The notes under the pieces were generated by a model that worked only from the letters and a program-made list of their open reading frames with translations, ran no database searches and was not told where the DNA came from. A program made the position numbers and the translations under genes. A DNA stretch of 64,000 nucleotides from Fodinibacter sp038258215 (GTDB lineage: Bacteria > Actinomycetota > Actinomycetes > Actinomycetales > Dermatophilaceae): NCBI GenBank assembly GCA_038258215.1, contig JBBSQC010000016.1, forward strand, positions 1 through 64,000, given 5' to 3'. Of the stretch, positions 1 through 8,860 are shown one piece after another; positions within the stretch are counted from its first letter, which is position 1, and each line of letters starts with the position of its first letter.

Positions 1-80
1 TGTCCGTGGCCATGAGAAAGTCCCCACTGGTGGCCAGGTGAGGTCCCCGCTGGTGGCCAAGTAGAAGTCCCCACCCCTTG
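1..80. repeat. IS21 left terminal repeat array
   Basis: Three related units spaced about 25 bases apart contain gtcccc(a/g)ctggtggcca or a decayed form of it, as expected for the multiple transposase-binding repeats of IS21 ends. The innermost part is followed by ccccaccccttg and matches the right end in inverted orientation. Confidence 0.75.
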
Positions 81-176
81 CTCGAGGAGTCGTGTCGATC
101 CGGAGCGTGAGCCCCTGAGCGGTGGACGGTGGCGGTGTCTAAAGCCAGCCACTGCCACCGCCCAGGGAGAGCTCCA

Positions 177-1745
177 TTGAAGAGCATGAGGGAAGAGATG
201 GACATTGTTGCCGCCTACCAGTTGGTGGGCTCCTACCGTGGCGCCGCGGAGATCTGCGGCACCACCCACAAGACCGTCAAGCGCGTCATCGAGCGGACCG
301 CCGTCACCGAGACCGGACGAGCGCGTCCGGTCCGGGCACCGCGCCCGAGCAACTACGAGGTCGTCCGGACGGTGGTCACCGACGCCGTCACAGCGGGGAA
401 GGGCCGGGTCAGCGCGAAGCGGCTGCTGCCGAGAGCGCGGGCGGCGGGGTACGCCGGGTCGGACCGCAACTTCCGGCGCCTCGTCGCGCAGGAGAGACGC
501 CGCTACCGGCGCGTCAACGGGCATGCCCGACGCCCGGCGGTGTGGGCTCCGGGTGAGCACTTGGTCATCGACTGGGGCGTCATCGCCGGGGTCCACGTCT
601 TCTGTGCGGTGCTCGCGTGGTCGCGGGTGCGGTTCGTGCGGTTCGCCGCGGACGAGAAGCAGGACACCACGCTGGGGCTGCTCGCGGAGTGCTTCGAGGT
701 CCTCGGCGGGGTGCCAGGCGTGGTCCTGACCGACAGGATGGGCTGCCTGAAGGGTGGGGTCGTCGCCAACCGGGTCGTCCCGACGCCGGACCTGGTGCGG
801 TTCGCCACGCACTACCGGTTCCGACCGGACTTCTGTGAGGCCCACGACCCCGAGTCCAAGGGTCTGGTCGAGAACCTCGTCGGCTACGGCAAGGACGACC
901 TGCTGCGGCCGCTGATGCTCGCGTACGCCCTGCACGAGGGCGCTGTGATCGACGAATCACGTGTGAGCGCAATGGTGGCGGCTGACCTTCACGCAGCCAA
1001 CAAGCAGGCCGCCGCGTGGTGTGCGCAGGTCAACTCGGCCGTGCACAGTGAGACCTGTGCGGTCCCGGCCGAGCGGCTGACCAGGGAGCGGGAGCTGCTG
1101 AGCCCGTTGCCGTTGCTGCGGCCGAGCATCGGTCCGCCGCCGGTGACCCGCAAGGTCGACAAGCTGTCCACGATCCGTCTCGGCTCCGCCCGGTACTCCG
1201 TGCCGAGCGTGCTGCGCGGGGCCACGGTCGCGGTCGTGACCGACGGGCCGCACGTGGCCATCCTCGACCCCGCCACCGGGCAGGTCCACGCCCAGCACCC
1301 GCTCGTCGCCCCGGGGGAGGCCTCGATCCTCGACGCCCACTACGGCGGCCCCCGGACCGCACCCCGCCGGGCGGTACGACCGAAAACTGCTGCGGAGAAA
1401 CAGTTCTGCGGGCTCGGACCCGCTGCGGAGGCGTTCATCACCGGCGCCGCCGCCGCGGGGCACACCCGCCTGGGACCCGAGCTGGCTGAGCTGAACACGA
1501 TGGCCGCCGCCCACGGCGAGAGCGTGTTCATCGCCGCGCTCGAGCGGGCCACCGCGTTCGGGCGGTGGCGCGCCGCGGACGTACGCTCCATCCTCGCCGC
1601 CGGCACCGGGACCCCCCACCCCCGCAAAGCCGGCGACGCGCTCGTCATCGACCTGCCCGTCAGCTCGGGCCGACCCTTGAGCGACTACGCCGTCGAACCA
1701 CCCACCATGGCAACGGTGCCCGGTCGAGCGGAGGTGTCATCGTGA
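177..1745 (+). CDS. istA: IS21-family transposase IstA
   Basis: IstA cuts and joins the element ends. The N-terminus has a helix-turn-helix (YRGAAEICGTTHKTVKR, about residues 20-37). The integrase core follows, with the acidic triad visible as VIDWG (about residue 132), LTDRMG (about 185) and DPESKGLVE (about 230). I chose the TTG at 177 because AGGGAGA lies 6 bases upstream; an in-frame GTG at 129 and an ATG at 186 are alternatives. The gene ends overlapping istB by four bases (GTGA), which implies coupled translation. At 522 residues the length is normal for the family and no break is seen. Confidence 0.93.
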   Translation: MKSMREEMDIVAAYQLVGSYRGAAEICGTTHKTVKRVIERTAVTETGRARPVRAPRPSNYEVVRTVVTDAVTAGKGRVSAKRLLPRARAAGYAGSDRNFRRLVAQERRRYRRVNGHARRPAVWAPGEHLVIDWGVIAGVHVFCAVLAWSRVRFVRFAADEKQDTTLGLLAECFEVLGGVPGVVLTDRMGCLKGGVVANRVVPTPDLVRFATHYRFRPDFCEAHDPESKGLVENLVGYGKDDLLRPLMLAYALHEGAVIDESRVSAMVAADLHAANKQAAAWCAQVNSAVHSETCAVPAERLTRERELLSPLPLLRPSIGPPPVTRKVDKLSTIRLGSARYSVPSVLRGATVAVVTDGPHVAILDPATGQVHAQHPLVAPGEASILDAHYGGPRTAPRRAVRPKTAAEKQFCGLGPAAEAFITGAAAAGHTRLGPELAELNTMAAAHGESVFIAALERATAFGRWRAADVRSILAAGTGTPHPRKAGDALVIDLPVSSGRPLSDYAVEPPTMATVPGRAEVSS

Positions 1746-2518
1746 CCGCGAAGACCCCGCCCGAGCTGCCCGCCGACCTCGCCGCTGGGCTGCGCCGGCT
1801 CAAACTGTCGACCATCCGCCAACTCGCGCCCGAGCTGCTGCTCACCGCGAAGACCCAACGCTGGGCCCCCGAAGAGGTCTTACGGACCCTCGTCGAGGCC
1901 GAGGTCGCCTCCCGCGACGCCTCGAACACCGCCGCCCGCCTCAAGGCCGCGACGTTCCCCGTGACCAAGACCGTCGAGCAGTTCGACGTCGCCGCCTCCT
2001 CGATCCCACCGCCGACGTGGGCGTACCTCACCTCGCTGGAGTGGATCCCCGCGCGGGAGAACCTGGCCCTCATCGGCCCCGCCGGCACCGGCAAGTCTCA
2101 CACCCTCATCGCCCTGGGTCACGCCGCGGTCCATGCGGGGTACAAGGTCAAGTACGCCGCCGCCGCCGACCTTGTCGAGACCCTGTACCGGGGCCTGGCG
2201 GACAACAGCGTCGGCAAGACCATCGAGACCCTCCTGCGGCACGACGTCCTGCTCGTCGACGAGGTCGGGTTCGCCCCGCTTGACGACACCGGCACCCAGC
2301 TGCTGTTCCGCCTCGTCGCCGCCGCCTACGAACGCCGATCGCTGGCCATCGCCTCGCACTGGTCCTTCGAGGACTGGGGCCGATTCCTGCCCGAGCACAC
2401 CACCGCGGTCAGCCTCCTCGACCGGCTCCTGCACCACGCCACCACCGTGGTCACCACCGGCCAGTCCTACCGCATGCGCGACGCCAACACCCGGACAGGA
2501 GGCCGCCACAGCACCTGA
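1742..2518 (+). CDS. istB: IS21-family helper ATPase IstB
   Basis: IstB is the AAA+ ATPase (DnaA/DnaC-like) that assists IstA in target selection. A Walker A motif GPAGTGKSH lies near residue 112 and a Walker B motif VLLVDEVGF near 170. The GTG start overlaps the istA stop by four bases, as is usual in this family. The 258-residue length is typical and the frame is intact. Confidence 0.93.
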   Translation: MTAKTPPELPADLAAGLRRLKLSTIRQLAPELLLTAKTQRWAPEEVLRTLVEAEVASRDASNTAARLKAATFPVTKTVEQFDVAASSIPPPTWAYLTSLEWIPARENLALIGPAGTGKSHTLIALGHAAVHAGYKVKYAAAADLVETLYRGLADNSVGKTIETLLRHDVLLVDEVGFAPLDDTGTQLLFRLVAAAYERRSLAIASHWSFEDWGRFLPEHTTAVSLLDRLLHHATTVVTTGQSYRMRDANTRTGGRHST

Positions 2519-2527
2519 ACATCACCG

Positions 2528-2584
2528 CAAGGGGTGGGGACTTTCACTTGGCCACCAGCGGGGACCTGAGCTTGGCCATTGACA
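2528..2584. repeat. IS21 right terminal repeat array
   Basis: This is the inverted counterpart of the left end: caaggggtgggga, then cttggccaccagcgggga, then a second partial unit ttggcca, ending in TTGACA. It begins about 10 bases after the istB stop codon. It has two units where the left end has three. Confidence 0.75.
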
Positions 2585-3158
2585 CCCGTGCTGGCGCTCC
2601 TCGTTACCGGTATGGGATCGTTTGAGGCGCTGGTGCTGGCGCGCCTGACATGCACGAGTCGCGATGCGGTGGAGGTTTTCACCTTGGTGCTCGATTTCTG
2701 AAACTCGCGCAGCCGGACATCGTGGCGATGACGCTCCCGGCGTCCGCGACAGGTTGCGTCGCACCCGACGCTTCATGCATCCTTCGCCGCTTTCTGACGG
2801 CTTCCGCTCGGGTGCCTGCACGCCAAGCCCGGGTGGCCTGCAGTGTGCGCTGATGAACTTGGCCGGCCTCCGCCACACGACGGGCACCTCCGCTCGCACT
2901 CCGGTTGTCAACGAGCCCCTACCGGACGCTCTCGCCAGTGCGGTTCACTGCGGTATCGCCAAGTAGACCAAGATCGACGCGGCGACAGCCACAGCGCCGA
3001 CCGTACCCTTGGACTCGCTGGTGCATCCGACGTGACTGAATGCTTGCCTCCCAAGCTGTCGTAAAGACCGGGAGTCCACACATCAGAGAGGACCATGGCG
3101 CGGGATGGCGAAAGCCCGGCATGCTCCTCAACTCCGAGTCGACCTGTAGGAAGAGAAC
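2585..3158. other. Gene-free stretch between the IS and an orphan gene
   Basis: Short open frames exist on both strands but none has a convincing ribosome site, codon pattern or recognisable family. The base composition is less GC-rich than the core genes. It may be debris left by insertion of the IS; I see no specific feature. Confidence 0.4.
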
Positions 3159-3935
3159 GTGACTATCAGCAGGCAGCCATATTTCCCGCGCCGGCGCAGT
3201 TTCACGATGGGGCAAAAGCGGTCCTCAACGCCGCCGGATGACCAAGACCGGGCGTTCCTACGAACGGTTGGCCTGCCGCTTCTGAGCGTGCTACTTGGCG
3301 CTGCGATTGCGATCGGGACGACCTATGCAACCATTAACCAGCAGGGAAAAGCTCAGATTGCCGCTCTAAATGCTAGTCATGCGGACCAACAGCGTGAGCT
3401 GGCATCCAAGGCATACTTGAGTTACCTAGAGGCGTATGATGCGTACTTCGAGGACATCGGCGTCTACAAACCTTGCGCCCTGCTGGCAGCCAAGAGCAGC
3501 ACAAAGGCGGAGCCGTCTTGCCAGAAGGTAGAGGCGAGCTTGGTCACCCGTACGATTGATCTGGAGAGCGCGCGGCGTCAGGTACTTATCTACGGGAGCA
3601 ATGCAGGTGTCCAGCTCGTCGACAGCGTCAGTACGGACGCAGGGTCAGCCCAAGCGGAACTGACCCAGCTAGAAAATGAGATCCGGCTGACGCAATCTTT
3701 GGTCCAGGCAGAGCAACAGGGCACCGGTGCGACAGGAGTACCGGGCTGCGGAGTGTCTTGCGCCCTATTCAAGGCTCGCCTCGACAGCTTGAAGGATCAG
3801 GCGTCCGGGCTCACTGCCGAAATTGGCTCTAACCCACTCGACGATGTCTCGAGGGCCGCCGCGTCCAACACCCGCGGGAAGTTGTTGCAACTGATGTGTC
3901 GCGAGGCTTCTCCGGAGCCTAGGAGCGCCTGCTAA
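3159..3935 (+). CDS. Membrane-anchored coiled-coil hypothetical protein
   Basis: I do not recognise the family. The 258-residue protein has one transmembrane helix near residues 36-58 (LPLLSVLLGAAIAIGTTYA), then an alpha-helical, Gln/Glu/Ala-rich region. Four or more Cys residues (PCALL, EPSCQK, PGCGVSCAL, LMCRE) suggest disulfides in an extracytoplasmic domain. The GTG start has AGGAAGAG just upstream; an ATG at 3207 is the alternative. GC content and codon use are visibly lower than in the core genes, consistent with acquired DNA. Confidence 0.6.
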   Translation: MTISRQPYFPRRRSFTMGQKRSSTPPDDQDRAFLRTVGLPLLSVLLGAAIAIGTTYATINQQGKAQIAALNASHADQQRELASKAYLSYLEAYDAYFEDIGVYKPCALLAAKSSTKAEPSCQKVEASLVTRTIDLESARRQVLIYGSNAGVQLVDSVSTDAGSAQAELTQLENEIRLTQSLVQAEQQGTGATGVPGCGVSCALFKARLDSLKDQASGLTAEIGSNPLDDVSRAAASNTRGKLLQLMCREASPEPRSAC

Positions 3936-4223
3936 CGGCGCGCCCCTGACAGGCCGACGGCATAGACCTGGCCCTGCGTCTCAGCGCCGCGTGCGGACGC
4001 AGGCGGCCACGGGCGTCGAAGCGCCCAGAATGGCCCAGCACAAAGGTAGTCGCCGTTCGGTTGCGGCGGCTTGGTTTGGCCAGTCACTTGACGACTAGGG
4101 GCTGGGCGGCTCGCTTGGAAGGGCGGTGCGCGTGCCGGAGTGGACGCCCCAAGCGCTGCCCCGGGAGCGTCACCGCTCGCTGGCGCGACACGCCGAAACT
4201 TCAGAAGGTACTCGCAACTGGCC

Positions 4224-4421
4224 CTAGTCCTCGACCTCGACTACTTCGTAGTCCGCGTCCCTGTCGTCGTACGACCTGCCAGCAAGTTCGAGAACCTCGG
4301 CGCCCGCCGAAAAGTTGCTCACTTGGACATCGCCGTACTCCTCTGCGTCGGCTTGCGTCTCGAAGACGTCGTCCTCCTCTTCACGGGTGCCGTCCGGGTA
4401 GATCATGACCACTTTGAACAT
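4224..4421 (-). CDS. Small acidic hypothetical protein (65 aa)
   Basis: This is a 65-residue protein beginning MFKVVMIYPDGTREEEDDVF and ending in a very acidic tail. The start is the ATG at 4421 with TTGGAG about 4 bases upstream; the frame stays open beyond it, but that extension has low-complexity Arg/Pro codons and is probably not translated. It has the look of a small conserved actinobacterial protein of unknown role with a short beta-strand start. No operon partner is evident; the next gene is divergent. Confidence 0.55.
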   Translation of the reverse strand: MFKVVMIYPDGTREEEDDVFETQADAEEYGDVQVSNFSAGAEVLELAGRSYDDRDADYEVVEVED

Positions 4422-4710
4422 CGACGTCTCCAAGTCATACGAGGCCCGGAATCTCGGGCACGGCCTGTTGGGAACCGCCACAGTAGCGGCCGGTAGTGCT
4501 GCCGACATCTGGCTCACGACATCTGGTGGCCCCCTTGATTGGGCGCACGTCCTTCCGCCGCCAGGTGGCGTCCCCCCGTCGCGGCGGTCCCTACGTCCGC
4601 TCGCGACGACGACGTGCCGGTGGCGTTCAGTACGCCCAGCTGGGCGCCCGCCATATCTCGTGCGTGCGCAGATGGGGGCAGCTTTCCGTAGATCGCCGTA
4701 GCCTCGAAGC

Positions 4711-5391
4711 ATGACCAAGCCCGCCGATGACAGCCTTATCCCTCGGCTTGCCGGAGACGCCGTGGGTGCGCTGCCAGGCGGCGGTTTAGCTAGTGCTTTC
4801 ACTGAACGAGCCGTGGGCCTATTGCTACGCGAAAGTCAGCAGAACCGTTCCCGGATGATCCGCATGGCATGTCAAAAGGCGGCCCTCTCGCGCGAGGATC
4901 TAGAGGAACGGCTTGCCGAAGAACCCCGGTTAATCCCCCTAACCATCCGCACACTCCACGCGGCAGGCATGACGGGCCAGGACGAGACCCTTCGCTTACT
5001 GGCGGGGTTTCTGGGTGACGCGCTCGCCGACGTGGCGACCGTTAGCGACGTCGAGACAATCATCGGAGTCGTGCAGAATCTGACCGAGCATCACATCAAA
5101 GTGCTCGAGATCGTCGCGTCTTCGCCGTCAGAGTATCCACAACTGGGATCCAGTATCGACCATTGGACGAGTGGCCTCGTGGTGTCCCTCTCCTCCATGA
5201 GATCTGAGCTCGCGCTGATTGGCATTCAAGGCCTAATCGCAACCGGCTTCCTTAGCGACGCTGGCATCGATGGTGGCGGTGTGACATGGGACGACCTCGG
5301 CAAGGGCGGCGCAATACTGGAGGTGACGGAACTCGGTAAGACAGTTTTACGAATGCTGGGCGACGTCGCGGAGGCTGATCGTGGGCATTGA
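4711..5391 (+). CDS. Helical hypothetical protein, weakly Abi-alpha/DUF4393-like
   Basis: The 226-residue protein has no signal peptide or clear membrane segment. Its order of elements, a helical stretch followed by RLLAGFLGDAL, a helix ending in VVQNLTEHHIKVLEIVA and a C-terminal winged-helix-like part (LIATGFLSD, LEVTELGKTVLRML), recalls the DUF4393 (Abi-alpha) plan of proteins near phage abortive-infection loci. This is resemblance of pattern only. GC is lower than in the core genes, and its neighbours are orphan genes. Confidence 0.5.
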   Translation: MTKPADDSLIPRLAGDAVGALPGGGLASAFTERAVGLLLRESQQNRSRMIRMACQKAALSREDLEERLAEEPRLIPLTIRTLHAAGMTGQDETLRLLAGFLGDALADVATVSDVETIIGVVQNLTEHHIKVLEIVASSPSEYPQLGSSIDHWTSGLVVSLSSMRSELALIGIQGLIATGFLSDAGIDGGGVTWDDLGKGGAILEVTELGKTVLRMLGDVAEADRGH

Positions 5392-5540
5392 TAGAACCAA
5401 TACCGCCTTTTCGCGGCGAGGTGCGGTTGCCTCTGGCTGCATGAACAATCGCTTGGTCGCCGGGTGCCCCACCTCTCCGAGACACTCGAGAGATCCGGTG
5501 GATCCAGGTGCGTCACAGCGCCGCGTTCCGGGCTGGCCCT

Positions 5541-5972
5541 TCAGAACTTTCCGACGTGACTGCGCGCCTGCTTGGCGGCTGTAACCACGTCAAGCCCGTA
5601 GGCCCCGCGTCCGGTCGCAGCGAACGTGGTCAATCGCTGCGCGGCGCGGTCGAAGAGCCGATCAGCTCCAACCTGATTTCCGCGGGCCGCATGCGTCGTG
5701 GCAACGCAGATCTGCGCCAGCCCCTGCCACAGATCCCGTTCCTCGACCGGTCCCGCTTTCCAACGCGCCTCCAGTACCTCGTGGGCGGAGAACGGACGGC
5801 CTGCCTCCACGAGCGCTCGGGCTTCTTCAAGTGTCTCCTTGGGAGGAAGAGGCTCCTCCGACACCGGCTCGACCCCCGCAGCGCCGTATGGCAGGGGCCG
5901 GCCCAAAGCGTCGCGAGGCCGAGCCTGGCGAGCGCGGCCCTCGCCGTCCCGGTCACGATCATGCTCGGTCAT
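5541..5972 (-). CDS. DUF309 domain-containing protein
   Basis: The family signature RPFSAHEVLEARWK with a following helix LWQGLAQICVATTHAARGNQVGA is present in residues 58-105, typical of DUF309 proteins (small, all-helical, function unknown). The N-terminus is a charged linker (RDRDGEGRARQARPRDALGR) as in other actinobacterial members. At 143 residues it is full length. It stands alone, facing convergently to the preceding hypothetical gene. Confidence 0.8.
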   Translation of the reverse strand: MTEHDRDRDGEGRARQARPRDALGRPLPYGAAGVEPVSEEPLPPKETLEEARALVEAGRPFSAHEVLEARWKAGPVEERDLWQGLAQICVATTHAARGNQVGADRLFDRAAQRLTTFAATGRGAYGLDVVTAAKQARSHVGKF

Positions 5973-6262
5973 AGGACCAGTCTCTCAAGAGAGGCCGCAC
6001 GGACCGGACCGAGCAGCGTGCATCCGCCGCGTGACGCCCACCCTGAACGCCGCACCTAGCATTCGGCCGGTCTTCAGGTTCCCAGGAAGGTCAGGCCCGG
6101 TCCGGGCGATCCCGGTTCGCCGACACGTGTCGGGCCGGGCGCGCTACCCAGTCGCTGCGCCCAGGGCAGAAGCCACCCATGGACACCCGCGGGGTATCAC
6201 CGCGCCCGTCGCGTGCTCTTGAGGGTATGCGGCCGCCCGGCTGCCACCGAAGGAGAACGCAG

Positions 6263-7162
6263 ATGGCCCTCTTGACAGGACAGCCGGTGATCACGCCGGT
6301 CACCCGCACCTACAGCGTCGAGGTGCCCAACAGCCCGCCTCAGGCGAGTATCCCCGCGATAATCGTGTTTCACGGCGGCGGCCAAGAGGTCGCGAACATT
6401 GCGGCACGCTGGGGCGTCCATCCACCAGCGCCGGTCCCAGCACTCGTTCAGAACTACCTACTGGTCTTCCCAGAAACCCATCCTCAGCTCGACGACGAGT
6501 GGGTGCACTACGGGCCCGGGAACAGCGCCTTCCCCACACTGGACCTCGACTTCGTGCGGGACCTCGTCGCGGAGCTCACCGTCCGCGCCTACGCCACCAC
6601 GTCGGTCGCGGTGCCGACGGTCACTGCCGACCCAACGCTGATCTACGCGGCGGGGTTCTCCAACGGCGGCGGAATGGTCTGGCAGTTGCTCAACTCCGAC
6701 CTCAGCGCGTCTTTTCGCGGCTTCGCGGCCGTGGGCAAGGCGCTGGACCCGGACAAGGCGATCCAGTACCGACGAGCGCTGGCGGCGAGTGGTGCCGTCC
6801 CGGCGCCTGCGCCGGTGGCCTACATCCAGGGGACCGCCGACACCGGCTACCGCCCGCCGTTCACCCAGCAGGAGCAAAAGCTCGACGAGACGCTCCCGTT
6901 CTTCACGCTCACCGAGATGCTCAATCGCAACGGGATCGCAGCCGGCCCCGCCGGGACCACGTTGATCCCGGGCAGCACCGGGTTGACCGAAGTGGTGCTG
7001 CAGGAGTTCGTCGGGGCCGAGGCCTACCTGCATGGCACCGTGCTCAATGGTGGCCACAACTGGCCGACTCCAACCAGCGTGGGGAACCCCCCGGTGGCGA
7101 CGCACTTCAACGCCACTGAGGCGATCGTGGAGTTCTGGCGAGCAAACGCCGGGCTGCCGTGA
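6263..7162 (+). CDS. PHB-depolymerase/LpqC-like alpha/beta-hydrolase esterase
   Basis: The oxyanion-loop motif VFHGGG is near residue 34, the nucleophile elbow GFSNGGGM near 135, and the catalytic His is likely in NGGHNWP near 258. This combination is characteristic of the polyhydroxybutyrate depolymerase/LpqC esterase group. No signal peptide is visible, so the enzyme is probably cytoplasmic or poorly anchored. I chose the ATG at 6263 because AAGGAG precedes it by about 7 bases; the frame is open further upstream. The true substrate is unknown. Confidence 0.75.
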   Translation: MALLTGQPVITPVTRTYSVEVPNSPPQASIPAIIVFHGGGQEVANIAARWGVHPPAPVPALVQNYLLVFPETHPQLDDEWVHYGPGNSAFPTLDLDFVRDLVAELTVRAYATTSVAVPTVTADPTLIYAAGFSNGGGMVWQLLNSDLSASFRGFAAVGKALDPDKAIQYRRALAASGAVPAPAPVAYIQGTADTGYRPPFTQQEQKLDETLPFFTLTEMLNRNGIAAGPAGTTLIPGSTGLTEVVLQEFVGAEAYLHGTVLNGGHNWPTPTSVGNPPVATHFNATEAIVEFWRANAGLP

Positions 7163-7414
7163 CCCACGGTCGGCGTGCTCACCAGCCAACTGAACCGGCA
7201 CCTCCCACACCCGCTTCAGAACGCTTCGAATCTGCGTCTAGCCGCCGCGAGAAGGTGCGCCGCGCCGCGGCTCGTTACTGTCGGATGTGCCTACTTTCGT
7301 TCTCATTCCTGGAGCCGGTGGGTCGGCGTGGGTCTGGAGTCGAGTGACTCCGTTGCCGGACCCGTCAGTCGTTTGACTGGTGCACGGGACGTACTCCGGT
7401 CCTACGCTGGCTGG

Positions 7415-7886
7415 GTGCTCGACCTGGACGCCATCGACGTTGAGGAGATCGGCAACGCACTGGCGGATCAGACCGACTGCGACCATCGATGGTTGATCGA
7501 CCCCAAGAACGGGCAAGATTGCTTTCTGGACCAGCGACCTGGGCATCGACGGTGAGAACCCCGTCGAGCTCCACGAGTTGGACCTGATCCTGATCGACCC
7601 CCTCCCGTCCCACGTCTGGTATCAGGACATGGTCGACTTCGCCGACGGCATCAGCGACCGCAGCGCGGGCGAGCGCCTGCGCCGCGCGCTGGAGGGCAAG
7701 GGCGCCTTCCGGCGCTACAAGAACGCGCTCTACCAAGGAGACCCCGAACTGATCTCGGCCTGGCACGCCCTGCGGGATGCCAGGGCACGGGTCCGGGCCG
7801 TCCAGTGGCTGGCGGACGAAGAGCTGATCGACGAAGGCATCGCCCAACGGTTCCAGCGAGACCACCGCGAGCCCGCCCTGCCGTGA
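7415..7886 (+). pseudogene. UPF0158 family protein, frameshifted
   Basis: The first part from the GTG at 7415 reads LDLDAIDVEEIGNALADQT..WLIDPKNG and then goes out of frame. The +1 frame resumes directly as GKIAFWTSDLGIDGENPVEL.. and runs to 7886, through the family signature ALEGKGAFRRYKNALY. One extra base around 7508-7514 explains the break. Together the two pieces give a full-length UPF0158 protein of about 157 residues. Either the gene is a recent pseudogene or the base is a sequencing error. Confidence 0.8.
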
Positions 7887-8038
7887 GGCCGAGCAGCGCG
7901 GGTCCGGCCAGATCCGCATAGTTCCACCAGAGTCATACCGCCGCCAGGCGGGACTGCCCGTGAGATCGGGCCAGCCTTTGCCGAGCTCGAGTGGTCCGCA
8001 AGTGCTCGAGGATAGGAAGCTCGTTGAGGCGGGTCCAC

Positions 8039-8710
8039 CTACGGGTCGACGGGCAGCGCAGCGACACCGTCAAGTACGACCTTCAGCCCGAAGTCGAACT
8101 CCTTGCCGTAGTCGTAGCCCGGCGTGAGGACGTGCTCGACCGTCATCTCGAAAAGGTAGGGGAATTCGGAGGCGGGGAACGTCTGCATGATGGCGCCGGT
8201 CATGGCTGCCAGTTCTGACTCGTCTCGGAAGGGCAGGTTGACCTCCTGTAGGACGAAGCCGTGCACGTAGCTGTCGACCACCGAGATCGCATGGGCAGCC
8301 TGGAGGACAGAGAACCCACCCTCGCGGAAGCACCGGATCCCCGTCTCCAAGAGCCCCAGCGTGGCCGGCCCCGGGCTCGTCCTCGACGCCATCAAGCTCA
8401 CGGCCCAGGGGTGACGGCGTAGGACCACGCGGGTGTTGTGGGCCCGCTGGCTGATCGCCGCCCGCCAGTCCGTGGCCGGCGTAGGGCGCTCGATCTCGGC
8501 GGCGACGCCATCGACCAGCCCGTCCAGGATCTGGTTCTTTCCTTCGACGTGGTGGTAGAGCGAGGCCGCCTCGACGCCCAGCTCGCGTGCAAGCCGGCGC
8601 ATCGTGACCGCTTCCAGGCCATCGTCGTCGGCGATGACCATCGCGATCTGCAGGGTCCGTTCCAGGTTCAACGGCGCCCTGTTGGCGACCTCGGTCGGCC
8701 TACGGCCCAT
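8039..8710 (-). CDS. TetR-family regulator with TetR_C_1-type C-terminal domain
   Basis: The N-terminal HTH spans about residues 15-60 (VTMRRLARELGVEAASLYHHVEGK), and the sequence continues with the ILDGLVDGVAAEI helix found in the TetR(tetracycline)-like subgroup. The protein is 223 residues. I chose the ATG at 8710, with AGGAG upstream, over the much longer open frame that runs through the divergent gene. It is divergent from the DUF4386 membrane protein gene, with two palindromic operators between, so it most likely represses both genes and releases them on a ligand. Confidence 0.85.
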   Translation of the reverse strand: MGRRPTEVANRAPLNLERTLQIAMVIADDDGLEAVTMRRLARELGVEAASLYHHVEGKNQILDGLVDGVAAEIERPTPATDWRAAISQRAHNTRVVLRRHPWAVSLMASRTSPGPATLGLLETGIRCFREGGFSVLQAAHAISVVDSYVHGFVLQEVNLPFRDESELAAMTGAIMQTFPASEFPYLFEMTVEHVLTPGYDYGKEFDFGLKVVLDGVAALPVDP

Positions 8711-8767
8711 GGGGTCCCGCCTCTCCTGGTGGTCCTTCGTGAACTGCCGGCGCCGAGCACTCGACAA

Positions 8768-8815
8768 TCTAACGCCGTTAGAGTAGCGTCTCAACTCCAA
8801 TCTAACACCGTTAGA
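8768..8815. promoter_or_regulatory. Two TetR-type operators between divergent genes
   Basis: The site at 8768-8782 is TCTAACGCCGTTAGA, a perfect 7-base inverted repeat around one base. The site at 8801-8815, TCTAACACCGTTAGA, has one mismatch. Their starts are 33 bases apart, about three helical turns, placing both dimers on one face of the DNA. They lie 58 bases upstream of the TetR start and 46 bases upstream of the DUF4386 start. Confidence 0.8.
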
Positions 8816-8860
8816 AACGGTTCCTCGAACCGCTCCTGACGCAACCGGAAGGGCAAGCCC

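Larger units (their letters stand above)
1..2584 (+). mobile_element. IS21-family insertion sequence, apparently complete
   Basis: The element carries the two-gene IS21 plan: a DDE transposase (IstA) overlapping an AAA+ helper (IstB) on one strand. The ends read TGTCCGTGGCCA on the left and, on the opposite strand, TGTCAATGGCCA on the right, so the terminal TGT/ACA of IS21 is present. Both ends carry internal repeats around the motif ctggtggcca and a common inner block ending ccccaccccttg. Because the left tip coincides with base 1, the target duplication cannot be checked. Both genes are intact, so the copy may be active. Confidence 0.9.

Noticed and set aside
2585..3158. Short frames downstream of the IS as a decayed gene
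   Set aside because: None of the three or four overlapping frames resembles a protein family, so calling a pseudogene would be guesswork.
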